Positions 6,961 through 15,146 of a stretch of 58,077 nt of DNA are shown in pieces (position 1 is the stretch's first letter; each line of letters starts with the position of its first letter). This DNA comes from a virus. The stretch spans positions 1-58,077 of IMG/VR virus record IMGVR_UViG_3300035034_002703; one strand, written 5' to 3'. The notes below the pieces were generated by a model that had not been told where the DNA came from, ran no database searches, and saw only the letters and a list, made by a program, of their open reading frames with translations. A program made the translations under genes and the position numbers.

Positions 6961-8288
6961 ACTATGCTGGCGCAGCTTTCGGATACCTTGCCGCCAAATT
7001 CATCGTCGACAAACCAGAGGTACCTGCACCGCTTTACAAGAAGATGATGCCAATCACTCAAGAGGTCGAGAGCTGGGCGAATTGCTTTATGGAGTTTGAG
7101 AGCGATGACCCCTACAGCTGGTATATTACCGGCAGGCGGCTGATGGGAAAGCTTGTCAAGATACCCACTGCCACAGACAGTATTGCTCGATATCTCATGG
7201 GTACAGAATTGGCGGGCATTGGAGGTGTGTACAACGAATACAAGCCTGTCGTTGAATCACTGCTTGATGGGTCTATCAGCCCCGTAAAGGCGGCAGAAAC
7301 AGATAATTACGAACTGCACGAATTTACTTTTGAGGATGCAAATCTTTGCTTCATCTATGATAAGCAGAAAAAGAAATATAAAAAAGAGATATGGGCCCCT
7401 CTTGACTTAGATCTTCGTGTTAAAGCTTACAAGGGCATGAGTGATGCTTACTGGAAAAACAAAAGGTATGTTGAGATAGAAAACGAATCTAGCTCACTTT
7501 CTTTTATGCTCAGAGAAATCCATCCAGTGGGTAACAAATTCATCGGAAAGCATAAAAAGTACCTAGATCAGTGGAGGGCGTTTTTCGCTCGAGATGTTAG
7601 GCGGTGCGTGCTTTTGCAGGGTGAACCCGGAACGGGTAAGTCGACCCTTATTGAGCAGGCGGCGATGAACATTGGAAAGCGTACTTTGTCGGTCGGCCTC
7701 AATATGATTTCTTCTCTTAATCCATACTCATGGGGAACGATGCTCGATATCCTTCAGCCAGACGTCATTATCATCGACGATCTGGACAGGGTTAGAAAGA
7801 CTGACCTAAACAGTAAGCTTTTTTTGCTCGACGAAAAATACGAGGTACCTCTTACCCTCATCACCACCAATCACTATGACGAACTGCCTGACGCGATGAA
7901 GCGTCCGGGGCGAATCGATCAGATGATTCAGATGGGTCAGCCTGAGAAAGAAATTCGGATCGAGATGATCAAGCATTTCGCAGAACGCGAAGGGGTCGAG
8001 CTTGAAGAGGGGGAGTATGACAGGTTTGACGACATCTTAACCAACCACACCCCAGCTTACCTTGTCGAGGTTTTGAGGCGGGTGAGCGTTCTCGGTAAAG
8101 ACTACGAAATTCCCGAAGAGGACATCACTTTTAAAATCGCAGATAACACGAAAGCAGAGAAGATAAGCAGCTCAAAAAGTTATATAATCAGCGAAGATGC
8201 AGAAAGAGCCCTTCGAAAAGGTGGGGTGGCCGGATTTACTGACGCACATATTGCTAGAGATATAGATGACTATTCCGTCGACTCTTAA
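6954..8288 (+). CDS. AAA+ ATPase
   Basis: 444 residues; ATG with AGGAAG just upstream. The ATPase core holds Walker A GEPGTGKST near residue 223, Walker B VIIIDDLDRV near 271, sensor 1 LTLITTNHYDEL, and RPGRIDQ with the likely arginine finger. The arrangement resembles the BCS1/Cdc48 type of classical AAA protein. The N-terminal 200 residues match nothing recognised and probably choose the substrate. It precedes the replication genes; a remodelling or loader role is possible but not shown. Confidence 0.85.
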   Translation: MLNYAGAAFGYLAAKFIVDKPEVPAPLYKKMMPITQEVESWANCFMEFESDDPYSWYITGRRLMGKLVKIPTATDSIARYLMGTELAGIGGVYNEYKPVVESLLDGSISPVKAAETDNYELHEFTFEDANLCFIYDKQKKKYKKEIWAPLDLDLRVKAYKGMSDAYWKNKRYVEIENESSSLSFMLREIHPVGNKFIGKHKKYLDQWRAFFARDVRRCVLLQGEPGTGKSTLIEQAAMNIGKRTLSVGLNMISSLNPYSWGTMLDILQPDVIIIDDLDRVRKTDLNSKLFLLDEKYEVPLTLITTNHYDELPDAMKRPGRIDQMIQMGQPEKEIRIEMIKHFAEREGVELEEGEYDRFDDILTNHTPAYLVEVLRRVSVLGKDYEIPEEDITFKIADNTKAEKISSSKSYIISEDAERALRKGGVAGFTDAHIARDIDDYSVDS

Positions 8289-8481
8289 ACCAAAACGAAT
8301 CGACGTGCCGCTGAATGACGAAGAGTCAGAGGTGGTTTATGTGCGTGTCAAAGAGGCTGAAAATAACGCCCTTAGTTTGTGGGCAGAAAGTTTTAGTATG
8401 TCTCGCTACGACATGCTCAGGTGGGCCCTGAGGGACTGGTACTCAGGGGGACATCTTAAGGGCGGTGATAGCTCCGGGTAG
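8266..8481 (+). CDS. Putative ribbon-helix-helix protein
   Basis: 71 residues, overlapping the AAA+ gene by 23 bases. VVYVRVKEAENNALSLWAES followed by SMSRYDMLRWALRDWY fits a strand plus two helices as in small RHH regulators. The 3' end overlaps the leftward gene ending at 8443 by 39 bases, so the two transcripts are antisense at their ends. Function unknown. Confidence 0.5.
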   Translation: MTIPSTLKPKRIDVPLNDEESEVVYVRVKEAENNALSLWAESFSMSRYDMLRWALRDWYSGGHLKGGDSSG

Positions 8482-8802
8482 TTTGCTCTGGTTTTCCTGT
8501 TTGAGCCTATTCTCTTGAGTCGTATCGAGTGCTTGTCCGCTTCGCATGCGCATCTTGTAGACGTTTCTGTTGCCAGCAATATTACCGGCTGCTGCCCCTA
8601 AGGCACCGCCAGCCATACTCCCTTTAAGCGCACCTATACCCGTAAGATGGCCAGCGGTCGCCCCGAGAGCAAGACCACCGACCATGCCAGCAACCGCTGG
8701 CACGCCACGAGCCCGTCTCTCTTTTCTGTTTCTAGCAACAGGAGGATCGGTGATTGCATCAATCGGGTGATAGTCGTAAGCTACTTTTAACAACATCGAC
8801 AT
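8443..8802 (-). CDS. Glycine-zipper protein with MSMLLKVA N-terminus
   Basis: 119 residues from ATG 8802 (AAGGA five bases upstream). It begins MSMLLKVAYDYHPIDAITDP, one copy of the short N-terminal signature seen in at least eight other genes here. Residues about 40-80 are a glycine zipper (AGMVGGLALGATAGHLTGIG, GSMAGGALGAAAGNIAG) likely to insert in a membrane or self-pack. The tail is polar. It is the only leftward gene in the replication region and starts 11 bases from the polymerase gene on the other strand. Function unknown. Confidence 0.75.
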   Translation of the reverse strand: MSMLLKVAYDYHPIDAITDPPVARNRKERRARGVPAVAGMVGGLALGATAGHLTGIGALKGSMAGGALGAAAGNIAGNRNVYKMRMRSGQALDTTQENRLKQENQSKLPGAITALKMSP

Positions 8803-8813
8803 AGGAGTCCTTG

Positions 8814-11800
8814 ATGATTCATCTGCACGCACACACGCGCTTTTCTGTTGGTGACGCTCTGCCGTCATGCGCAAGTCTGGCAAAGGCTTGTCAGGGTGGC
8901 GTTCTGGCCATGACCGACCATGACACGATGGGCGGCATTGTCCAACATCAGATCGCCTGTAAAAAGTACAACGTCAAACCTATCTTTGGAGTCGAGGCCA
9001 CAGTTGCCGGTGGCCACATCACTCTTCTTGCAAAAGATGATACCGGTCTTTGTTCACTTTTCCAACTTGTTGAGAAATCTTCCAGACCTGAGGGGGCTAG
9101 CTGGCTAGATCTTGATGCACACTCAGACGGCGTCATCGCTCTCAGTGGCGATATGAGCAGCCCCATCTCAATTAGCATTCTTCGAAAGGATACCAACGCC
9201 TTAAGGAAGAATTTAGGTAGGCTCAAAGATATTTTCGGGCCAGATTTCTTCTTAGAGATTATCGACCACGGCCTCGAAGAACAAAAAATTATCAACGGCT
9301 ATCTCAAAACGCTCTCTGAGCGCTACCACATTCCGTGCGTCAAAACCAACGACGTGCATTACCTCAGAAAACAAGACGCCATCGCTCATGCTATTGTGAT
9401 GGCCGATAAGCTCGATAAGCATCTCGACCTCGAATGGGCGCTCTATCACGGCATCAACGAAGCATACCTTAAAGACCTCGGCGAGAATCCTGTTGCAAAA
9501 GAAATCGCCCAAGCCTGCAACGTTGAGCTAAAACTCAACCCTGACTTCCCTTATCTGCCTCAGTTTGAAATCCCTGAAAGGTTTGAAACACAGGCACAGT
9601 ATCTTAGAGATCTGGCCATCACCGGACTCAAGGACAGGCTTGGTGGCTGGATTCCTAGTAACTACCTCGACCGACTCGACCACGAGTTCGATATCATCTG
9701 CAACATGGGTTATGAGGGATACTTCCTCATCGTCTGGGATTTCATCAACTATGCTCATGCCAATGGCGTCCCTGTGGGGCCGGGACGAGGATCTGGTGCT
9801 GGTAGTCTGATTGCGTGGGCCTTAAGAATTACTGACCCAGACCCCATCAAGTACGGCCTTCTCTTCGAGCGCTTTCTCAATCCTGACCGCATCTCGATGC
9901 CTGACTTCGATATCGACTTCAGCCAAGAGAGAAGAGAAGAGGTCATCGATTATGTCAGGGATAAATACGGACACGACCATGTCACGCCCATTCACACCTA
10001 CGGAGAATACAAGGCCAAAAGTTCTTTTCAGGCGACAGGGCGAGTTCTCGGGGTGGCGGCGTCACTGAGAGATCACATCTCAAAGACGTGGCTCGATAAC
10101 ATCGACGGCTCACTCAAGGATGCGTACGAGGCAGGCTCGCTAGACGATGTCACCAAGAAGTTTCCCCACACCAAAGACACCATCGAGTACGGCGGCAAAA
10201 TGGAGGGGGCCTACAGTAACCTCGGTGTCCATGCCGCTGGTATTCTCGTGGCAGATAAACCCGTAAGCTCGTACATCCCTGTAAGTTCAGATGGAATGAG
10301 TCAGCTCCAGTTTACCGATGCTGAGAAGCTGGGGCTTGTGAAATTCGATTTCTTGGGTCTGATGGAGCTTGACGTCATTCGCCACACCGCCCGCATGATC
10401 GGTGGTGATTTTGACATCAGCAGCATCCCCCTGGATGACGAAAAAACAATCAGGCTCCTTCGTGAAGAAAGTCTTGTCGGTCTTTTTCAGGTCGGTGGCT
10501 ATGGTATTTCTGATTTTGTGCACTCAATCAATGTGACATCCCTACACGATATCATTGCGGCAATCGCCCTTTACCGCCCCGGCCCGATGGATGCCGACAT
10601 GCACACAGAGTATGCCGAGCGAAAAAAGGGACTCAAAGATGTGGTCTATCTTCACGAAGATTTGGAGGAAATTCTTAAGGACACCTACGGCGTCATCGTC
10701 TACCAAGAGCAGGTGATGAAAATCGTCCAGAAGATCGCTGGATACTCCTATGGTGAGGCTGATCTCCTTCGCAGAGCGATGGGAAAAAAGCAGAAAAAAG
10801 AGATGGATAAGCAAAGAGGTCCGTTCTTTACTAAGAGTCTAGAGCGTGGCTACGAGATGGAGTTCTTGGAAGAACTCTGGTCGCAGGTCGAGACGTTTGC
10901 AAGGTACGGCTTCAACCTCGCTCACGCCACTTCTTACGGCTTCATCACCTACCAGACGGCCTACCTCAAGGCTCACCACCCCGAAGAGTTCTTGGCGGCT
11001 CAGATGCGCGTCAGGAGTGGAGATCTCGACAAGGTTGCGATCTTTGCTGAGGACGCAAGGCAGATGGGTATCGAGATCGATATGCCGGACATCAATAACT
11101 CGCCAGTCTACTTCGAGGGGGCAGACGGAAAAATCAAATACGGCCTAAGTACGCTAAAAGAAATCAACTTAGACGTTTGTAAGCAGATTGTTCAGAATCA
11201 ACCCTATACAAGCATGGAGGACTTTGTTAAAAGAGTACCCATGAGCACATCGGATCTGAAGGCCCTGCTTTTTAGCGGTGCCCTAGATTCGATTTTGGAC
11301 ACCACTGACCGTATCGATATTTACTCGGAGATAGCAGAGCGCTCCAGCGACCTGCTCAAGAAAGTGCGAAAAGAAAGAGACTCCACACAGGTTTGGATGC
11401 CGGGAATCGAAGATACAGCCTACGTGTTTCGAGGGGCATCAGAAGAAAAATCTCAGTGGGAACTCTACAAGATGGAGAAACACCATCTTGGGTTCTATCG
11501 CACAGGCCACCCCATGAGCGACTACAAAGATCTGTCTAAGAACAGAAACTGTATCCCTGTCGCTGACCTCAGCAAGTTCTTGCACGAGGATGTAAAAATT
11601 GTCGGGATTGTGACCGACTTCTACGAGAAAACCCGCATCGATAAAGAGGGGGAGGAAAAGAAATACGCCCGTGTATTTCTTGAAGATTCTAGCGGTAAAA
11701 CCAATGTCATGTGGTTTGACGGATTTGATCCCGAAATCCTGCAGAGCGACCTACCTCTTTTGTTTGAAGTTAACGTAGGCCTGCATAACGGAGACATCTC

Positions 11801-11846
11801 TCCGATCATCAACAATGTAAATGTACTTACAGAAAACGTCGTTTAG
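8814..11846 (+). CDS. dnaE: DNA polymerase III alpha subunit (C family)
   Basis: 1010 residues from ATG 8814 (AGGAGT five bases upstream; TTG 8811 is less likely). N-terminal PHP domain IHLHAHTRFSVGDA and MTDHDTMGG. The palm holds PDFDIDF near residues 363-369 and KFDFLGL near 509-515, the three catalytic aspartates of the family. GPGRGSGAGSLIAWAL and TPIHTYGEYKAKSSFQ are the usual nucleotide-binding segments. A C-terminal OB-fold (VKIVGIVTDFYE...ARVFLED) is present. It is shorter than the roughly 1160 residues of E. coli DnaE. As a phage replicase it would extend primers; proofreading probably comes from the exonucleases encoded next. Confidence 0.96.
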   Translation: MIHLHAHTRFSVGDALPSCASLAKACQGGVLAMTDHDTMGGIVQHQIACKKYNVKPIFGVEATVAGGHITLLAKDDTGLCSLFQLVEKSSRPEGASWLDLDAHSDGVIALSGDMSSPISISILRKDTNALRKNLGRLKDIFGPDFFLEIIDHGLEEQKIINGYLKTLSERYHIPCVKTNDVHYLRKQDAIAHAIVMADKLDKHLDLEWALYHGINEAYLKDLGENPVAKEIAQACNVELKLNPDFPYLPQFEIPERFETQAQYLRDLAITGLKDRLGGWIPSNYLDRLDHEFDIICNMGYEGYFLIVWDFINYAHANGVPVGPGRGSGAGSLIAWALRITDPDPIKYGLLFERFLNPDRISMPDFDIDFSQERREEVIDYVRDKYGHDHVTPIHTYGEYKAKSSFQATGRVLGVAASLRDHISKTWLDNIDGSLKDAYEAGSLDDVTKKFPHTKDTIEYGGKMEGAYSNLGVHAAGILVADKPVSSYIPVSSDGMSQLQFTDAEKLGLVKFDFLGLMELDVIRHTARMIGGDFDISSIPLDDEKTIRLLREESLVGLFQVGGYGISDFVHSINVTSLHDIIAAIALYRPGPMDADMHTEYAERKKGLKDVVYLHEDLEEILKDTYGVIVYQEQVMKIVQKIAGYSYGEADLLRRAMGKKQKKEMDKQRGPFFTKSLERGYEMEFLEELWSQVETFARYGFNLAHATSYGFITYQTAYLKAHHPEEFLAAQMRVRSGDLDKVAIFAEDARQMGIEIDMPDINNSPVYFEGADGKIKYGLSTLKEINLDVCKQIVQNQPYTSMEDFVKRVPMSTSDLKALLFSGALDSILDTTDRIDIYSEIAERSSDLLKKVRKERDSTQVWMPGIEDTAYVFRGASEEKSQWELYKMEKHHLGFYRTGHPMSDYKDLSKNRNCIPVADLSKFLHEDVKIVGIVTDFYEKTRIDKEGEEKKYARVFLEDSSGKTNVMWFDGFDPEILQSDLPLLFEVNVGLHNGDISPIINNVNVLTENVV

Positions 11847-11855
11847 GAGCAGAAA

Positions 11856-12665
11856 ATGCCAGTATTTTGTGTGCGCGGAAAACGAGCCTTGAACAAGTAT
11901 TCTAGAGATCCAGACTCCTACCAAAACGTGCTTGTGCGCGCGGATAGTAAAGACGATGCACGAGAGGTTGGTCGAAATACCTTGGCCTATGCCTTGGAGG
12001 GGCCAATCGCGGTCACCGGTATTCTGGAGATTGATCACGGCGACAAGACGAGCGTGCCGTTCGGTCTCGATTACAAAAAACCTTGGTATGCTCAGCGCCT
12101 TGTGTTTTTCGATCTTGAGACGACCGGCCTGACCGAAGAAGACCGAATCATCGAGATCGGTCTTGCGGTCTACAACACCGAGACCAAGCAATTCGAAGAG
12201 GCTGAGTCAACCTACGTTAACCCTGAGGGGCGCGAGAGCCACCCCAAGGCTCAGGAAGTCCATCAGATCGACCCCGAGATGCTAGAAGAGGCCCCCATGT
12301 TCGCAGAGGTCGTCGAGGACGTCCTTGCTCCGTACATGGAAGACACCATCTGGATTGCCCACAACTACGGGTTTGACTGGTCGTTCTTTGTGCGCCACCT
12401 CAAGGCGGCTGGCTACGACAAACCTCTGCCGCCGTGTCTTTGCTCGTGTGCCTTGGCGACAGTGACTGATTGTGGACAGGAAGACAACAAGCTCAACACA
12501 CTAAGCGAGCACTTTGATGTGAAGCTTGAAAACCACCACAAGGCGATTGACGATGCCTTGGCTGGCGGTAATGTCTTCATGAAGCTTGCGCGCAAAAACG
12601 CAAGCCTCAGAAACGCCAAAACTACTCGCGAAATCATCGCTTACTTTGACGCGATTGTGTCATGA
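11856..12665 (+). CDS. DnaQ-like 3'-5' exonuclease with extra N-terminal domain
   Basis: 269 residues, AGGAG upstream. Residues from about 80 form a DEDDh exonuclease: Exo I VFFDLETTG, Exo II AHNYGFDWSFFVRHL, Exo III NHHKAIDDALAG. This is the fold of the DNA polymerase III proofreading subunit. The first 75 residues (MPVFCVRGKRALNKYSRD and on) are not part of the family and may bind the polymerase or DNA. Ten bases after the polymerase gene and overlapping the next exonuclease gene by 4 bases, so it is probably the proofreader. Confidence 0.9.
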   Translation: MPVFCVRGKRALNKYSRDPDSYQNVLVRADSKDDAREVGRNTLAYALEGPIAVTGILEIDHGDKTSVPFGLDYKKPWYAQRLVFFDLETTGLTEEDRIIEIGLAVYNTETKQFEEAESTYVNPEGRESHPKAQEVHQIDPEMLEEAPMFAEVVEDVLAPYMEDTIWIAHNYGFDWSFFVRHLKAAGYDKPLPPCLCSCALATVTDCGQEDNKLNTLSEHFDVKLENHHKAIDDALAGGNVFMKLARKNASLRNAKTTREIIAYFDAIVS

Positions 12666-13291
12666 GAATTGCTTTTTTCGATCTTGAGACCACTGGCCTT
12701 AATCCTAAAAAGGAAGGGATTGTCGAGATTGCCGTGGTTGTGTTTGAGGATGGCGAGGAGGTTTTTAGAAAAAGCCACATCGTCATCCCGCACGTCCCCC
12801 TTAAACAGGAGGCGATAAATATCCATGGAATTACTCACAATGTCATCAACGACAAAGGGGTGGCGTGGAAAAGTATCGCCAAAGGATACCACGCATTACT
12901 CAGCAAAGTTGACGCTCACGGTGCCTTCAACAGCGGGTTTGATGTTTCATTTCTCGTGGAGGCCTTCGTTGGCGTCGGTCTTGAATACCCAAAAAAGCCA
13001 GTGGCAGATCCATTTTGGGTTGCACAAAGATTCGTCCCAGAGGACATCTTAAAAAGCAAAAGCTTGGCCAAGGTGTGCCAGTATTTTGGTGTCTCTCTTG
13101 AAAACGCCCACAGGGCTGAACACGATACGTTTGCTACGGGTCAGTTGTTTTACAAAATCCTAGAGGACTTGGAAATTTCAGTCGAGGATGTGCTTGAGCA
13201 CAAGCCGGTCAAAGTCGGTAAATATATGATTGGTAAAGATCCCTTTGAGGCTCTTTACTGCGGACTAAGGAATGTAAGATATGGTCAATAA
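12662..13291 (+). CDS. Second DnaQ-like 3'-5' exonuclease
   Basis: 209 residues, ATGA overlap with the preceding exonuclease. Exo I RIAFFDLETTG, Exo II FNSGFDVSFLVEAF and Exo III ENAHRAEHDTFATGQ are all intact. It is diverged from its neighbour and lacks the extra N-terminal domain. Possible roles are proofreading, repair, or removing RNA primers. Two tandem genes of this type raise the question of divided labour. Confidence 0.88.
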   Translation: MRIAFFDLETTGLNPKKEGIVEIAVVVFEDGEEVFRKSHIVIPHVPLKQEAINIHGITHNVINDKGVAWKSIAKGYHALLSKVDAHGAFNSGFDVSFLVEAFVGVGLEYPKKPVADPFWVAQRFVPEDILKSKSLAKVCQYFGVSLENAHRAEHDTFATGQLFYKILEDLEISVEDVLEHKPVKVGKYMIGKDPFEALYCGLRNVRYGQ

Positions 13292-13312
13292 AAGACTCTT
13301 TGTTAACCAGCT

Positions 13313-13555
13313 ATGCCAAGATAGGCAATCATCGCGTGGGGGGAGGGGGACGGAAAGCCCGCCAAGGTTAAGCCTTTTACCGAAAAAGAGGTGAAAACTT
13401 TTCTGTCAAGACTTCATGGTGATAAGGTTAGTCTTGTGTTTAAGGAGTCAGACCCCTTCGACGAGATTCGAACCTTTAAGGTGGAAGGGGTGAAATGGAA
13501 CAGAATCCATGAAGACCTATTCAAGAGTGGAAGGCTTCGTTACCTCGCTGATTGA
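13313..13555 (+). pseudogene. Small gene with an in-frame stop
   Basis: From ATG 13313 the frame reads M-P-R-stop(TAG 13322)-AIIAWGEGDGKPAKVK and then runs open for about 76 codons to TGA 13553-13555. The open part looks like a real protein (TFLSRLHGDKVSLVFKESD, RTFKVEGVKWNRIHEDLF) and has no other start before GTG 13391. A TGG to TAG change at codon 4 would explain it. TAG serves as a normal stop elsewhere here (11844, 8479), so recoding is unlikely. A run of six G at 13338-13343 also allows a frameshift from ATG 13281. No family recognised. Confidence 0.5.
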
Positions 13556-13620
13556 ATATCTTTTTTTTACGTTAGCCGATATTATCGGCGCAAAAATTAT
13601 CACTTACTTGGCGAATAGGA

Positions 13621-13809
13621 ATGCACAAAGAAGATGAAGACGGGAATCGTTTGTTTCGTTGCACTCACTGCCGTGCGTACGCTCGCACGAGAGGTGTGTC
13701 GCTTAAAATTTTCACTGTTGCTCCTGTTAAAATCCATTCTCGCCGACACATGCTCGGCAAGTGTGGCGTATGTAAAAAGGAGTCATTCATTCCACGATCT
13801 TGGTTATGA
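13621..13809 (+). CDS. Small zinc-ribbon-like protein
   Basis: 62 residues. FRCTHC near the start and GKCGVCKKESF near the end form a four-cysteine pattern typical of a zinc ribbon. AGGA lies right before the ATG, closer than usual. It ends as ATGA with the next gene. About 65 bases without a clear gene lie between the disrupted gene before it and this start. Exact role unknown; binding to nucleic acid or to another protein is the usual job of such folds. Confidence 0.6.
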   Translation: MHKEDEDGNRLFRCTHCRAYARTRGVSLKIFTVAPVKIHSRRHMLGKCGVCKKESFIPRSWL

Positions 13810-14150
13810 AAACACTCAGAGAAGCAGAAGAAGAGCATGACGAGCTACTTGCCTCCATCCAGATGATTGAGGCTCAGTTATCGGACAAGAAGGGGAAGGA
13901 TAACGTACAGCAGTGGCGGTCAAAGGCCACGTACGCCCTTAACAAGAAGCTTGAAAAGTTCCGGCAGCTGAAAAGGTACATCAAGGATAAGCGGGCAGAG
14001 ATTAATCGCTCCAAACTTAATCCTGATGGAGACCTCGTCCAAGAGTCTTACGTCTTGCTAACGAGCCTGCATGATCAGGGGTTTCATTTTGACGACGACG
14101 AATGGGCGCTGATTCATGCCCTTCAGGATCATTGTGAGAGAAATTTATGA
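13806..14150 (+). CDS. Coiled-coil hypothetical protein
   Basis: 114 residues from ATG 13806, chosen for the ATGA overlap (TTG 13800 is the alternative). The first 75 residues are charged heptad-like helix (EEEHDELLASIQMIEAQLSD, LEKFRQLKRYIKDKRAEI). The end is acidic and aromatic. No family recognised. Coupled by ATGA to the HD hydrolase that follows. Confidence 0.65.
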   Translation: MKTLREAEEEHDELLASIQMIEAQLSDKKGKDNVQQWRSKATYALNKKLEKFRQLKRYIKDKRAEINRSKLNPDGDLVQESYVLLTSLHDQGFHFDDDEWALIHALQDHCERNL

Positions 14151-14677
14151 GCTGGATCTTAACTCATTCTGGAAGAAGGTTTGACTACGACAATCCGACT
14201 GAAATCTGCCTAAACGACATTGCTCGTGCTCTGTCGATGCAGTGTCGCTTCAATGGGCATGTCGCTTTTTTTTACTCCGTCGCACAGCATTCTGTGCTGG
14301 TCTCGAAGCTTGTGCCGGAAGAATTTGCACTGGAAGCGTTGATGCATGACGCCACCGAAGCTTATGTCGGTGATGTTCCTAAGCCCTTCAAGGACGATCA
14401 TCTCGCAGATTTTGAAGAACAAGAAAATCGCATCTACTCGTTTATTGCTGAGAAATACGGGCTCAACAAAGAGCTTTCAGACGCGACTAAACTGGCAGAT
14501 AAGCAGGCGCTGATGATTGAGGCAAGGGTGCTCTACAAAGAGCTTCCAGACGACTGGGGGTACCCAGATCTGGAGGTTCCAGACCTCAAGATTCGCCCCA
14601 TGGTCCCCTTCGAAGCAGAGAAGGCTTTTAGGGAAAGATATGGCGAATTACTGCTTGCAAAGTACGCAGACGCATAG
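14147..14677 (+). CDS. HD-domain phosphohydrolase, YfbR-like
   Basis: 176 residues. HVAFFYSVAQHSVLVSKLV, then ALMHDATEAYVGDVPKPFK, then LADKQALMIEAR give the His, His-Asp and distal Asp ligands of an HD-domain metal site in the order seen in YfbR-type 5'-deoxynucleotidases and their phage relatives. Such enzymes remove phosphate from dNMPs. Lying next to SSB and the dNTP genes, it may tune nucleotide pools. Start overlaps the preceding stop as ATGA. Confidence 0.85.
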   Translation: MSWILTHSGRRFDYDNPTEICLNDIARALSMQCRFNGHVAFFYSVAQHSVLVSKLVPEEFALEALMHDATEAYVGDVPKPFKDDHLADFEEQENRIYSFIAEKYGLNKELSDATKLADKQALMIEARVLYKELPDDWGYPDLEVPDLKIRPMVPFEAEKAFRERYGELLLAKYADA

Positions 14678-14719
14678 TACAACGTTCGTACACATTCACG
14701 TCCCTTTTGGAGGTTTCAA

Positions 14720-15097
14720 GTGAACAGCATTTCAGTAGCAGGATTCTTGGGTAAAGACCCCGAGCTTAAGGTCACCGATGGTGGTCTTCAAATCTGTAAG
14801 TTCAGCATCGGCGAAACTTACAGCGCAAAAAAGAATGGCGAATGGAACGACGAAACGCAGTGGCATAATGTCGTCGTGTTTGGAAAACGTGCTGAAACGG
14901 TCAACAAGAATTTCAGAAAAGGCGACCAAATCATTCTGAATGGCGAACTCAGGATGAGCACGTACACCAACAAAGAAGGTAACGAGAAGATGTGGGTTGA
15001 GATCATTATGCGTGATTTCACCTTCGGAAAACAGAAGTCTAAGTCGGGTGGTGACACCCCTCAAGATTCCTTCGATGATGATGATATTCCGTTCTAA
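14720..15097 (+). CDS. ssb: Single-stranded DNA-binding protein
   Basis: 125 residues; GTG start with GGAGG seven bases upstream. An OB-fold pattern is clear: SVAGFLGKDPELKVTDGG, ETQWHNVVVFGKRAE, GDQIILNGELRMSTYTNKEG. It ends DDDDIPF, the acidic tip that bacterial SSBs use to recruit replication and repair proteins, so a partner with an SSB-tip pocket is expected. Preceded by a 42-base spacer that may hold its own promoter. Confidence 0.95.
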   Translation: MNSISVAGFLGKDPELKVTDGGLQICKFSIGETYSAKKNGEWNDETQWHNVVVFGKRAETVNKNFRKGDQIILNGELRMSTYTNKEGNEKMWVEIIMRDFTFGKQKSKSGGDTPQDSFDDDDIPF

Positions 15098-15146
15098 CTT
15101 TGTGTGAGGTCTTCTCATGGTCTAGAATACTCGCAGGAGGCAGGTT

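Noticed and set aside
13322-13324. TAG reassigned as a sense codon
   Set aside because: TAG is the stop of other clear genes (polymerase at 11844, gene ending 8481), and no suppressor tRNA is seen.
13281-13392. Programmed -1 frameshift at GGGGGGA like a tail chaperone
   Set aside because: The upstream frame (MVNKRLFVNQ) does not look like a protein and the site is not near tail genes; a nonsense change at 13322 is simpler.
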